From Aquisalinus flavus (GTDB taxonomy: Bacteria > Pseudomonadota > Alphaproteobacteria > Caulobacterales > Parvularculaceae), in NCBI RefSeq assembly GCF_022559625.1, contig NZ_CP042288.1:1808155-1872154 (forward strand): DNA of 64,000 bases, read 5' to 3'. Shown here piece by piece: positions 51,536 to 60,547 of this stretch (its first letter is position 1; the number at the start of each line of letters is the position of its first letter). Below the pieces are notes generated by a model. It was not told where the DNA came from. It saw nothing but the letters and a program-made list of their open reading frames with translations, and searched no databases. A program made the translations under genes and the position numbers.

Positions 51536-52861
51536 TCAGGTTCCGGTACTGACCGTGATCAACTGCGGGCGCTGCATCGAGGCGAGAACGGCGCGCAACG
51601 TGTCGACACTGCCGGGGCCATCGGTGACGGCCAGTGCCTTGCCAAGCTCAGTGCCGTAATTGGCATCATCCACGATTGACAGGTCAGGCGACAGGAAGAC
51701 CAGCCGTGCGCCGTCGAAGATCGCCTCGCGCCAGTGCTCCAGGGCCTCGCGGCGATGGGCGGCCGAGGCGATGATGATGTCCGGCACCGGCAACGACAGT
51801 TCACGCTCGCACAGAACCTCTACGGACGGCCCCTGCCCCAGCGCGATATGACTGCCATGAAGGTCGCCATCGCGGGTGATCAGGGCGGAAACCACGGAGC
51901 CGTCAATACCGAACCAGTCGAGCATCGCCAGCATCGGCGCGTCGGCACCGATGACATGGGCGTGCTGGTTGAAACGGCTTGCATCATCAAAGAAGGACTG
52001 GACCCGCGCCCGGTTACGCTCCATGCGCCAGGAGAAGGCCTGGCAGGTCTGCGCGCTGGTCAGGGCAAGCGCGTTCTCCTCGTCCCACAGGCGGGCGAGC
52101 TGGCTCAGCCATTGTGTATCGTCATAGCCATGGTAATCGGCATGGGTCAGGAAGACCCGAAGCGCACCGCCATCGGTTTCCGTCATCCCGCCACGGATGA
52201 TTTTCAGGCCGGCTGACCGGGCGAGATGTTCCAGCACCGTCAGCGTGTAGACGCCTTTCGCCTCGGCATGAAACGCCGCCGGATTGTTGCGCATGAGGGC
52301 GAGAGACGCATAGGCTGTCTCGATCACCACAAGGCCATCCTTCGCCAGCAAGCCTTTTACCGCCTGGAGGAATTCTTTCGGGGCATCCTGTTCACCGAAG
52401 GTCGACACGGCGCTGACCACGTCGAACTTCTCGCCATCGAGTCTGTCATTGAGCATGTCGAGCACGGTACGGTCCGGGAAATTGCCGCGAATGGCCGTGC
52501 CCCATTTCTCCTCTCCCGCCGCGAGACGATGGCGATCGACACCGACGCCATCGATCCAGCGCGGCAGGTAGGACAGGAACGTGCCGTCGCCGCAGCCGAT
52601 ATCGAGCGCGCGGGCATCGCGTGCACTGAGCATTTCCAACAGGCAGGTGACAGTGGCTCGCAGGCGATGGCGCACCGTGCGACAGGCCGCGTGATCATGC
52701 ACCGGCAATGCCGGCATATCCCAACCGCGCTGAAGCAGGCCGCAAGCGGTCGCATCTTTTTCAGGATCGCAGATCACCCAGCCATTATCACCGCCAAGGG
52801 TGAAAGCCGGCGTCAAGGCCCTGGAGCCGCATACGCGGCAATGTTCGGTCTTCTTACTCAT
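51536..52861 (-). CDS. Zinc-ribbon class I methyltransferase, C-methyltransferase-like
   Basis: Protein of 441 residues. The N-terminal Cys cluster (HCRVCGSRALTPAFTLGG, then VICDPEKDATACGLLQ) resembles the zinc domain of NDP-hexose C-methyltransferases. The SAM-binding core begins ARALDIGCGDGTFLSYLPRW (about 85-105), with FDVVSAVSTFGEQDAPKEFLQAVKGLLAKDGLVVIETAY, then a C-terminal domain with GADAPMLAMLDWFGIDGSVVSALITRDG. This three-part form fits sugar C-methylation in surface-polysaccharide synthesis. The start at 52861 is ATG; a TTG at 52900 is less likely. Confidence 0.82.
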   Translation of the reverse strand: MSKKTEHCRVCGSRALTPAFTLGGDNGWVICDPEKDATACGLLQRGWDMPALPVHDHAACRTVRHRLRATVTCLLEMLSARDARALDIGCGDGTFLSYLPRWIDGVGVDRHRLAAGEEKWGTAIRGNFPDRTVLDMLNDRLDGEKFDVVSAVSTFGEQDAPKEFLQAVKGLLAKDGLVVIETAYASLALMRNNPAAFHAEAKGVYTLTVLEHLARSAGLKIIRGGMTETDGGALRVFLTHADYHGYDDTQWLSQLARLWDEENALALTSAQTCQAFSWRMERNRARVQSFFDDASRFNQHAHVIGADAPMLAMLDWFGIDGSVVSALITRDGDLHGSHIALGQGPSVEVLCERELSLPVPDIIIASAAHRREALEHWREAIFDGARLVFLSPDLSIVDDANYGTELGKALAVTDGPGSVDTLRAVLASMQRPQLITVSTGT

Positions 52862-53053
52862 ACCTTTGCCCCAGACAGTTTTCTTTCGTCTTTCGGACAA
52901 TGCGCGCCACCCGCTTAAAGCGAAGTAAAGGCAGGTATCAGTTTTACTCCGTTTCCTGAATTATTGTGTAAGCAAACTCTTAAAATCGTCGAGATCTTCA
53001 GGCTTCGTTTACAAGGCTGAAAAGAGGGTAAACGGATTATCTGAAATTCTATC

Positions 53054-54208
53054 TCAGGAGGCCATGCGGGCAATGAGCCGGCGCATGAAATCGGTGCCCG
53101 CCCGCATCTGGTCGAGCGAGATAAATTCATTCGCCTGATGTGCCTGGTCGATGGAGCCTGGCCCGCAGATTACCGTCGACAGGCCCGCCTGCTGGAACTG
53201 TCCGGCTTCGGCGGCATAGGGCACGACTTCGGTATGGTTGTGGCCCGAGATCGCCTTGACCAGGTCGGCGGCGGGATTGTCCGCTCTCGGGGCAAGGCAT
53301 GGCGCCTTCGTCATCCACTCGGTCTCGATCGAGCAACCCGTGTCCCGCTTTTTCATCTGTGCCTCGATCTGGCGGGCATAGGCTGTGAAACGTGAATGGA
53401 TTTCCGCAGGATCGTCACCCGGGATCGAACGAAGGTCCCAGTCGAACGCGCAGTCAGCCGCCATGATATTCAGCTGCGTGCCTCCATTGATGACATTGAC
53501 TGTCATTGTCGTGTACGGAGGATCGAACGGGTTATCGACAGCATCGGCGCGCAACTCGCGCGCCATGTCCTCGATGAAGGTGACGAGCCGCGCCGCGACC
53601 ATGACGGCGGAGACACCGCGCTGGGTCTGGCTGGAATGGGTGGTGAAGCCCTTGACCCGGGTACGGAAAGACGAGATGCCCTTGTGGCCGTCGATCACCT
53701 TCATCATGGTCGGCTCGCCGACGATCACGGCAGCCGGACGCGGGACCTCGCGGATGATCTCGTCGATCATGTCGGGCGCGCCGAGACAGCCCACTTCCTC
53801 GTCATAAGACAGCGCGAAGATGAGCGGCTTTTTCAGGCCTGCCTGGAGCATTTCCGGCACCAGCGACAGACCGATGGCGGAGAAGGCTTTCATATCGCAG
53901 GTGCCACGGCCATAAAGCTTGCCGTCACGTTCGCTCACCGTAAACGGATCACTATCCCATGGCTGGCCCGTGACGGGCACGACATCGGTGTGGCCGGAGA
54001 GGACGACACCGCCCTCTTCCGCCGGGCCGACAATCGCATAGAGATTGGTCTTGCTGCCATCATGATTGGCGACGCGTTTGGTTTCAACGCCAAGGCCGTG
54101 CAGATAGGCCTCGACATCCTCGATCAGATTGAGGTTCGATCTCGATGATGTCGTATCATGGGCGACAAGGCGGGAAAGCCAGTCGATCTGGTGTTGTATA
54201 TCGGTCAT
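53054..54208 (-). CDS. argE: Acetylornithine deacetylase
   Basis: M20 metallohydrolase of 384 residues removing acetate from N-acetylornithine in arginine synthesis. It has VVLSGHTDVVPVTGQPWDSDPF, KLYGRGTCDMKAF (bridging Asp), IFALSYDEEVGCLGAPDMI (general-base Glu), GEPTMMKVIDGHKGISSFRTRVKGFTTHSS, GGTQLNIMAADCAFDWDLR and FQQAGLSTVICGPGSIDQAHQANEFI. The start at 54208 (MTDIQHQIDWLSRLV) fits the family; the frame to 54358 is unsupported. Other M20 amidases are possible, but the ArgE features are good. Confidence 0.9.
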   Translation of the reverse strand: MTDIQHQIDWLSRLVAHDTTSSRSNLNLIEDVEAYLHGLGVETKRVANHDGSKTNLYAIVGPAEEGGVVLSGHTDVVPVTGQPWDSDPFTVSERDGKLYGRGTCDMKAFSAIGLSLVPEMLQAGLKKPLIFALSYDEEVGCLGAPDMIDEIIREVPRPAAVIVGEPTMMKVIDGHKGISSFRTRVKGFTTHSSQTQRGVSAVMVAARLVTFIEDMARELRADAVDNPFDPPYTTMTVNVINGGTQLNIMAADCAFDWDLRSIPGDDPAEIHSRFTAYARQIEAQMKKRDTGCSIETEWMTKAPCLAPRADNPAADLVKAISGHNHTEVVPYAAEAGQFQQAGLSTVICGPGSIDQAHQANEFISLDQMRAGTDFMRRLIARMAS

Positions 54209-54263
54209 GAGCCTTAGATAGAATGTTCGCGGCAAGAGTAAAAGATGGTGGTTTGAAACGCGC

Positions 54264-55106
54264 CTATAGCATGCCGAGACGGTCAAGCACCCTGGCGGTG
54301 AAATCCTTTGCCGGGATACGGGGGTCAGAGACGCGAAGGGGTGGCGGATTGAGGCCACCGCGCCGCATCAGCCGGTTGAGGCGATAGATCCGCCGCTGGC
54401 GGTCGCTTTCCTCCGACCGCCAGGTGATGCTGAGCGAGATCGAGACCTGATCGCCATTCTGTACCCAGTGCGGCGCCTTGACGGGCACATAGAGAGCATC
54501 GCCCGGCAAGAGGGGCCAGGCGGTTGCCTTCGTTTCCATCGCCGGGTCGTAGGCAAGATTGCAATGACCGCCGGCGTGATACGCTTCGTGCTGGCGTGCA
54601 GAGACGATCGCCGGGTCATCGGCAGGGAAAAGATGCAGTGTCTTCTGCCCCCTGACCTGCAGCAGGATATTGTGCTCCGGGTCGAAATGAAATGGCGTCA
54701 CGGCCCCGGGGGATGAGGCGAAGATAAATCCTTCCGGCCGGTAAGCCCTGCCCGTGCGGTTTTCGGCCAGCGGCAGGATCGGCGACAGGCAGTCCATCAT
54801 CAGGCCGCGATAGTCCGGGTCCGTCTCGATATTGCGCAGGGCCACCCACGATCCCGCGCGGTCTATATTGGCCAGCGTTTCCGCGACCGTGAGCCCGTTT
54901 GCCGGTGTCGCAGCCGGGTCGGGCTGGCTGACATCGATGTTGCCGAGATTGTACTCGACCTGGTCGGCTGGCAGGCGCTCGCCGAGCAGGGCAAGACGAT
55001 CCGGTTCCAGCAATGGGTGGTTCAGCAGGCTGTGGCCGAGTTTCGTCGCGCAGCCGGGATAGGCTGACACGAAGGATTGCAGCGCCTCTGCGGAAAACAC
55101 CGTCAT
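54264..55106 (-). CDS. JmjC-like cupin domain protein
   Basis: Protein of 280 residues. The cupin_8/JmjC fold is recognised by FIFASSPGAVTPFHFDPEHNILLQVRGQKTLHLFPADDP, which contains the iron-binding HxD pair, and by LLPGDALYVPVKAPHWVQNGDQVSISLSITW, with the distal His. Such proteins are usually 2-oxoglutarate-dependent hydroxylases of proteins or other substrates. The C-terminal extension is Arg-rich (RIYRLNRLMRRGG). Its ATG overlaps the TGA of the acyltransferase gene, so the two are coupled. Confidence 0.85.
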   Translation of the reverse strand: MTVFSAEALQSFVSAYPGCATKLGHSLLNHPLLEPDRLALLGERLPADQVEYNLGNIDVSQPDPAATPANGLTVAETLANIDRAGSWVALRNIETDPDYRGLMMDCLSPILPLAENRTGRAYRPEGFIFASSPGAVTPFHFDPEHNILLQVRGQKTLHLFPADDPAIVSARQHEAYHAGGHCNLAYDPAMETKATAWPLLPGDALYVPVKAPHWVQNGDQVSISLSITWRSEESDRQRRIYRLNRLMRRGGLNPPPLRVSDPRIPAKDFTARVLDRLGML

Positions 55107-56329
55107 GTGCGCGTCTCCATGCCTTTCGGGGCTTTCATGTCCCTGGGGATTTCCATCGCGGGGGACAGCTTCCTGTGCGCCTGGCGTGGGCGGATGATCC
55201 GTGCTCCCGCGGCCGATGCCTGTTCCAGAAGCCGGGCAGCGGTCAGGGGCAGGCCATAGCGCAGTCCCTTGCGGGCAACGACCATCTGCACGATGGACAC
55301 CGACTGCACCCACAGGCCTTCCAGGGAGGTGTTGCCGCTGGCCGCACAGGAATCCACGAATCTGATCGATGGATCGCCGAGAAAGGTTTGCAGGCAATGA
55401 AACTCCAGCTGCATCCCCGGCGAGAAGCGGGAAAAGTCCGCGTCATACGCGACCTTGAGACAGAAAATCCTGTCCGCACTGCGCAGGTCGAAGGCATAGG
55501 CCACGCCCTTCCCGTCAACCGTCAGGCGGCTGAAGACCAGCTGGCCACGGCCCATCGCCGCTGCGGCGAGCTGGCGGAAGAAGACACTTTCCCCGGGCCG
55601 GCAGGTGATGGCGGTTCCCTCTTCGCCCTTCCAGCCCTTTCGTTCCAGCGTCAGGAACTCGTCGAGCCAGCGCTCGAGCTGATCCGCGTCCTGCAACTGT
55701 TCGAAGCGCACCTCCCCCATCTCTGCCAGCCTGCGGCCAAGCCGGCGCAGGCGTTTCTTGCGGCGGCTCGAGATATGGCTCTCGAGGTAGCTATCGGCAT
55801 CCTGGCTGGCATCGATGGCCGGACGGTGGCAGCGGTGGACGATATCGCAGCGGCGATTGTCCCCGAGGCAATAGGCTTCGAGAGCGGACCGGATCGCCGC
55901 CGCCTCTGACATATGAGTCAACCGGCAAAAGCTGACAGCGGCAGGCGCGCTGTCGAGCCAGGCGGTCAGCATGGCGGCGAAACGGCCCTCGCAGCCACGC
56001 CGGACAAGCGGCGTCGCCAGGAACTGGTGCGCATGCAGGTGCGACCGGTAATGGTCGAGCGGCAGGTGGGCATAGCTGGCATCGCGGGCAAAAATAACAA
56101 GGCCGATGAGCCTGCCCTCGGCAAGAAAGGCCGCGATATCCGCCTCGTCCGCTGCGATGATTTCCAGTGCTGCCTGCGCAAACCATGGCTCGAGAAAGAC
56201 ATTCGGGTCGCCCGCGCTGGCGGCAAGGTCTTCCCAGTCTGAGCGTAGCGAGGCGATGGTGGCATGCGAGAACGGCAGGATGCGAACGCCGTCGGCCGGG
56301 CCTGCCCTTTCTCTGTCGCTATAACCCAT
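55103..56329 (-). CDS. GNAT/FemAB-like (BioF2-like) acyltransferase
   Basis: Protein of 408 residues. The N-terminal half reads LRSDWEDLAASAGDPNVFLEPWF; the middle has DSYLESHISSRRKKRLRRLGRRLAEMGEVRFEQL and LDEFLTLERKGWKGEEGTAI, and the C-terminal GNAT half has LVFSRLTVDGKGVAYAFDLRSADRIFCLKVAYDADFSRFSPGMQLEFHCLQTF and FVDSCAASGNTSLEGLW. This is the BioF2-like/CelD architecture seen in exopolysaccharide loci. The start at 56329 has GGGAG upstream. It is divergent from the Wzx-type gene and coupled to the cupin gene. Confidence 0.83.
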   Translation of the reverse strand: MGYSDRERAGPADGVRILPFSHATIASLRSDWEDLAASAGDPNVFLEPWFAQAALEIIAADEADIAAFLAEGRLIGLVIFARDASYAHLPLDHYRSHLHAHQFLATPLVRRGCEGRFAAMLTAWLDSAPAAVSFCRLTHMSEAAAIRSALEAYCLGDNRRCDIVHRCHRPAIDASQDADSYLESHISSRRKKRLRRLGRRLAEMGEVRFEQLQDADQLERWLDEFLTLERKGWKGEEGTAITCRPGESVFFRQLAAAAMGRGQLVFSRLTVDGKGVAYAFDLRSADRIFCLKVAYDADFSRFSPGMQLEFHCLQTFLGDPSIRFVDSCAASGNTSLEGLWVQSVSIVQMVVARKGLRYGLPLTAARLLEQASAAGARIIRPRQAHRKLSPAMEIPRDMKAPKGMETRT

Positions 56330-56472
56330 GCGGCTCACTCCCACCCCTGTCCAGCTTCCCCATCCCGGCATTTCCAATCGGCTATTTCAGGCATCCGGAC
56401 CGGCCATATTAATCACTCTGAAGTCTTGGCTGCCTATAACCATACAAGAATTATGCCTAAGGACCGTTAACA

Positions 56473-57978
56473 ATGACCGGGAACCCGGAGCACAGCGCGC
56501 CAGAACAGGAGACCTCTCTCGGCGACAGGGTCGCCAGGGCGACAGCGTGGATCGTCGCCGGTCGCCTCGGCGTGCGTCTCGCCGGCTTCGTGAACATGCT
56601 GATCGTTGCGCGGCTGCTGGTGCCGGACGATTTCGGCCTCGTCGCCATCGGCCTGACCATGATGCAACTGCTGCAGAATGTCAGCGACATGGGTATCGCC
56701 CAGACGGTCATCCGCATGAAGAACGCGACCAAGGCCGATCTCGACACGCTGTTCACCCTGTCTGCTGCACGCGGCGTCGTCACGGCGCTTGTCCTTGTCG
56801 GTATCGCGCCTCTCGCCGTCACGGTTTATGGCGATGAACGGCTTTTCTCCGTATTCATGCTGATCGCGCTACACCCGCTGCTGACCGGTTTCGTCAATCC
56901 CCGTTTTTTCGAGTTCGAGCGCGACATTGATTTCTCCAAGGATTTCCGGGTCGCGCTGATGGCCAAGCTGATCGAGGTCGCTACCGCGATCACCATTGCC
57001 GTCATCTTCCGTAGCTATATCGCATTGATCGCCGGCCTCGTTGCCGGCGGCTGTGTGCGGCTGATCCTGTCCTATGTGATGCGCCCATGGCTGCCCGGGC
57101 TGGCGCTGACCTCGTTCCGCCAGGTCTTCGGCTTCATGGGCTGGCTGACCGGGATCAGCTTCGCTGCGGCACTCAACAACAAGCTCGATGCCTTGATCCT
57201 CGGACGGATCGTCGGCCCGGCCGGCACCGGGCTTTACTATGTCGGCGAGCAACTGGCAGAGCTTGCCACGCGTGAATCAGGCGAACCGATCGCCCGCGCG
57301 CTCTATCCGGGCTTTGCGACATTGAGCGGCACGCCGGAGCGAATGCGCGAGGTCTTCCTTCAGGGCGTCGCGGCGCTGGCCATCATTGCCCTGCCCGCCG
57401 CCATCGGCTTCGCGCTCGTCGCCGATCTCGCCGTACCGCTGATCCTCGGCACCCAATGGACCGAGGCCGTGCCGGTCATCCAGTTCATCGGGCCTGTGCT
57501 GGGCCTGCAATCGCTGGTACTGGCGACACAGAGCTATGCCATGGCGCAGGACCGCCCGCAGCTCGTCTTCTGGCGGGAGGTCGCGTTCTTCATGTTCCGT
57601 ACACCCATCTTCATTACCGGCGCGGTGATGTATGGCCTGATCGGGGCCATCGCTGCGACAGCCCTGACCGGTCTCGGCCATCTGTCGCTCAACCTGCATC
57701 TCTACCAGCGCCTGTCGGGCGCGCCGTTCTGGCAGCCCCTCTGGGTCGCCCGGCGCAGCCTGATCGGCGTCGCCGTCATGGCCGGCGTGCTCGCCGCCTT
57801 GCGGCCGGCGCTCGCTGGCCTGCCGGATTACGCGGCCCTTGCCATACTGATCGCTTCGGGCGGCAGCGCCTTTGCCGGCACCCTGATCACCTGCTGGTAC
57901 GCCGAGGGCAGGCCGGACGGGATCGAACGAACCATCCGCGACAAGGTCCTCGTCCGCCTGCTCCCCAAGGCCGCCTGA
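56473..57978 (+). CDS. Wzx-type polysaccharide flippase
   Basis: Membrane protein of 501 residues with about 12-14 helices (MOP exporter superfamily). The N-terminal part GDRVARATAWIVAGRLGVRLAGFVNMLIVARLLVPDDFGLVAIGL is typical of the polysaccharide-synthesis group, as is NNKLDALILGRIVGPAGTGLYYVGEQLAELATRESGEPIARALYPGFA. It would flip lipid-linked oligosaccharide units across the inner membrane. Together with the divergent acyltransferase/cupin pair and kdsB-VanZ-galE it marks a surface-polysaccharide region. No glycosyltransferase or Wzy is seen here. Confidence 0.9.
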   Translation: MTGNPEHSAPEQETSLGDRVARATAWIVAGRLGVRLAGFVNMLIVARLLVPDDFGLVAIGLTMMQLLQNVSDMGIAQTVIRMKNATKADLDTLFTLSAARGVVTALVLVGIAPLAVTVYGDERLFSVFMLIALHPLLTGFVNPRFFEFERDIDFSKDFRVALMAKLIEVATAITIAVIFRSYIALIAGLVAGGCVRLILSYVMRPWLPGLALTSFRQVFGFMGWLTGISFAAALNNKLDALILGRIVGPAGTGLYYVGEQLAELATRESGEPIARALYPGFATLSGTPERMREVFLQGVAALAIIALPAAIGFALVADLAVPLILGTQWTEAVPVIQFIGPVLGLQSLVLATQSYAMAQDRPQLVFWREVAFFMFRTPIFITGAVMYGLIGAIAATALTGLGHLSLNLHLYQRLSGAPFWQPLWVARRSLIGVAVMAGVLAALRPALAGLPDYAALAILIASGGSAFAGTLITCWYAEGRPDGIERTIRDKVLVRLLPKAA

Positions 57979-57983
57979 GCCAC

Positions 57984-58012
57984 AAAAAAGCCCCGCCGAA
58001 GCGGGGCTTTTA
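57984..58012 (+). terminator. Intrinsic terminator of the flippase gene
   Basis: AAAGCCCCGC (57987-57996), loop CGAA, GCGGGGCTTT (58001-58010), then TAT. A run of six A lies before the stem, so it may also stop minus-strand transcripts. Confidence 0.85.
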
Positions 58013-58034
58013 TAACTCTTGCGAGGGAGCGCTA

Positions 58035-58072
58035 GAGCAGCCTGCGTCCGGATGGACGCAGGGGAGCTGCTC
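58035..58072. repeat. Palindromic intergenic repeat A
   Basis: Nested hairpin: GAGCAGC (58035-58041) with GCTGCTC (58066-58072), and CTGCGTCC (58042-58049) with GGACGCAG (58054-58061) around GGAT. It has no T-run and no coding frame. It looks like a REP/MITE-type element and sits 15 bp from repeat B. Confidence 0.55.
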
Positions 58073-58087
58073 CAACACTTTGGAAGC

Positions 58088-58135
58088 GATCAACTTTCCT
58101 GCCTTCAAATGATTCCATTTGAAGGCAGGTTGATC
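58088..58135. repeat. Palindromic intergenic repeat B
   Basis: Almost perfect palindrome: GATCAAC (58088-58094) with GTTGATC (58129-58135), and CCTGCCTTCAAATG (58098-58111) with CATTTGAAGGCAGG (58116-58129). The last base touches the stop codon of the POT gene. Similar CAAATGATTCCATTTG-centred palindromes are familiar from alphaproteobacterial intergenic regions. Confidence 0.6.
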
Positions 58136-59937
58136 TAGTCCGCCCCGCGCATCGCCTTCTTGATGATCGGTGAAATCAGCAACATGACCACCGCAAGCCC
58201 CATCGAGACATAGGCGATGTTGGTATAGACCATCGCATAGGTCTCCTTCGCCGCGGCGATATTCGTGATCTGGCCGCCCAGTGTCTCGACGCCGGTCGAC
58301 GATGCGATGACGCCTGCGAGATAGTTGGACAAGCCCGAATACAGGAACCACGAGCCCATCGCCATGCCAACGACGCGCGCCGGAGCGAGCTTTGTCACGG
58401 CCGACAGGCCGACCGGCGAGACCATCAGTTCGCCCATTGTATGGATCCAGTAAATCAGGAAAACGAAGTAGACGGCGACGAGCCCGGTGCCGGATGAGGC
58501 GATGCCTGCATTCAGCGCGAGGAAGCCGAGACCCGCGAGGAACACACCGAAGGCGAACTTGACCGGGGTCGACGGATTATACTTGCCGAGCTTGATCCAC
58601 ACCCAGGCGAGGATCGGCGCGAAGATGAAGATGAAGCCCGCGTTCAGCGACTGGAAGACCGGCGCCGGGACCGGCATGCCGAACATGGTGCGGTCAACAA
58701 GGCGGTCGGTGAACAGGTTCAGCGACGAACCGGCCTGCTCGAACAGCGCCCAGAACGGCATCTGCGCAATGATGAAATAGAGCGCTGCCAGCATGCGCGA
58801 GCGTTCGTCGCCTTTCAGCTTCGCGATCGAGTAACCGATCAGGAAGATGAAGGTGGCGACACCGAGCATACCGACGAACCATTCCGGGATTAGCTGCGCA
58901 TTCATCACAAGCAGCATCGAGACGGCGATGATTATGATGCCGGTCAGATAGCACATCACCTCGACATTGAAGATCCCGAGAACCTTTTCCTTGAGCTTCT
59001 CGGGGTTTGGTGGTTCCGCATGGCCCTTCAGCCACGGCTGGCCGACGAGGAACACGATGAGGCCGAGCAGCATGCCGATACCGGCAAGGCCGAATCCGTA
59101 TTTCCAGCCATGGACGATGCCGAGATAGCCGCAGGCAAGAGACGCCAGGAACGAGCCGAGATTGATCCCCATGTAGAAAATGGTGAAGCCGGAATCCCGC
59201 CGCTTGTCGCCAAAGCCATAGAGCGCCCCGACAATCGTGGAGATATTGGCCTTCAGATAGCCAACGCCTGCGATGATCAGCGCCAGCGACAGGTAGAGAA
59301 TGTTGACATAAAGCTGTTCCTGCTCGATCCGGGTTTCATAGTCGCCGGTCGCAATTTCAGCGGGCAGGCCGACGGCCTCCGGGTTCTCGATCCTCATCGT
59401 CCCGCCGTCTTCGGAAAAGGAGATGAGCGAGCTCGCGTCGCCCGAAACGATCAGCTGGTTCGCATCGCCGCCGCGCCCGTCAAGCGTGACCTGATATTCA
59501 GCACCCTGATAGGTCAGGATTTCGCGCGAGCCCGCGCCCTCGAATGCCATGCCAAAATGGCCGAGCACCAGCAGGATGGCCCCGAAGGTGACGGCTTTTC
59601 TCTGGCCGAGATACCGGTCGGCCAGCGTGCCGCCGATGATCGTCATGACGTACACAAGCGCGGTGTACGCGCCATACATCACGGTCGAGCGCTCATCGGA
59701 GAACAGGAAGTGCTGGGTCAGATAGATGACCAGCAGGCCGCGCATGCCATAATAAGAGAAGCGCTCCCACATCTCGGTGAAGAACAGGACCGCCAGGCCC
59801 TTCGGGTGGCCGAAAAAGCTGGTATCGGTTTCGCCGCCCTTGGTATCATGGGAGCCGGATGGCTCATGCTGTTGCGGATCCGGAAATGGCTCATTGCCGA
59901 GTGGATCGTTCTTGTCGGTCCCGTTGGTATCAGACAT
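58135..59937 (-). CDS. POT/PTR family peptide:proton symporter
   Basis: Protein of 600 residues. A hydrophilic N-terminal tail (about 1-40, Pro/His/Asp-rich) precedes GHPKGLAVLFFTEMWERFSYYGMRGLLVIYL, the PTR2 signature with the ExxER-type motif (EMWERFSYYG). GGTLADRYLGQRKAV is the MFS motif A. An inserted extramembrane segment of about 75 residues (about 130-205, EILTYQGAEYQ to YETRIEQEQ) follows helix 4. Later come GWKYGFGLAGIGMLLGL, IAQMPFWALFEQAGSSLNLF and YWIHTMGELMVSPVGLSAVTKLAP. The start is ATG at 59937 after GAGGG. Confidence 0.94.
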   Translation of the reverse strand: MSDTNGTDKNDPLGNEPFPDPQQHEPSGSHDTKGGETDTSFFGHPKGLAVLFFTEMWERFSYYGMRGLLVIYLTQHFLFSDERSTVMYGAYTALVYVMTIIGGTLADRYLGQRKAVTFGAILLVLGHFGMAFEGAGSREILTYQGAEYQVTLDGRGGDANQLIVSGDASSLISFSEDGGTMRIENPEAVGLPAEIATGDYETRIEQEQLYVNILYLSLALIIAGVGYLKANISTIVGALYGFGDKRRDSGFTIFYMGINLGSFLASLACGYLGIVHGWKYGFGLAGIGMLLGLIVFLVGQPWLKGHAEPPNPEKLKEKVLGIFNVEVMCYLTGIIIIAVSMLLVMNAQLIPEWFVGMLGVATFIFLIGYSIAKLKGDERSRMLAALYFIIAQMPFWALFEQAGSSLNLFTDRLVDRTMFGMPVPAPVFQSLNAGFIFIFAPILAWVWIKLGKYNPSTPVKFAFGVFLAGLGFLALNAGIASSGTGLVAVYFVFLIYWIHTMGELMVSPVGLSAVTKLAPARVVGMAMGSWFLYSGLSNYLAGVIASSTGVETLGGQITNIAAAKETYAMVYTNIAYVSMGLAVVMLLISPIIKKAMRGAD

Positions 59938-60103
59938 CAAAAACCCTCATCGCGGGTCTGTCGCCCGCGTAAACTGTTGACAGATAAGCCGGAAACCGGC
60001 GCATTGCCGCGCAGTCTATGATACTTTCATGTCATGGCCAAAACTAATTCGGCGGGGCCTTTTGCCCGAATATGCCAAGCAAAAATGCGGGAAAATCAGA
60101 TAG

Positions 60104-60547
60104 ATGGCACGCTTTGATCTGGATGAGAGGCTGGACGCCGACACCCTGCCCGGCGGGATGTTGCAGCTGTGCATGCTGCGGGTGATGGACGATGCCCGGT
60201 TCGACTGGATCGTCATGGTGCCGCGCCGGGCAGGTCTAAGCGAACTGCACGACCTGCCGCCGCCCCTGCGCGCCATTCTCATGGAAGAGATCGTCGGCGT
60301 CTCCGACCGGCTGAAGGCGGCGACGGCTGCAAAGAAGATCAATGTCGCCATGTTCGGCAACATGGTGCCGCAGCTGCATATCCACGTCATCGCCCGGCAT
60401 GAAAACGACGCGGCCTGGCCCGGCGGCGCGGTCGGCTTTGGCACGCGCGCGCCGATGGATGAGGCGGCACGGAAAGAAAAACTCGACAGGCTGATGCCGG
60501 TGCTGCGGCCAGGCCTCAACACCGGTAGCCCGTCAGCGTTATTCTAG
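60104..60547 (+). CDS. HIT domain protein
   Basis: Protein of 147 residues, nucleotide-binding histidine-triad fold. WIVMVPRRAGLSELHDL and the C-terminal NMVPQLHIHVIARHENDAAWPG are visible; in the triad the first position is Gln and the other two His remain, which is usual for this bacterial branch. Members hydrolyse or transfer AMP from nucleotide conjugates. The stop overlaps the end of the DUF533 gene by four bases. Confidence 0.9.
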   Translation: MARFDLDERLDADTLPGGMLQLCMLRVMDDARFDWIVMVPRRAGLSELHDLPPPLRAILMEEIVGVSDRLKAATAAKKINVAMFGNMVPQLHIHVIARHENDAAWPGGAVGFGTRAPMDEAARKEKLDRLMPVLRPGLNTGSPSALF

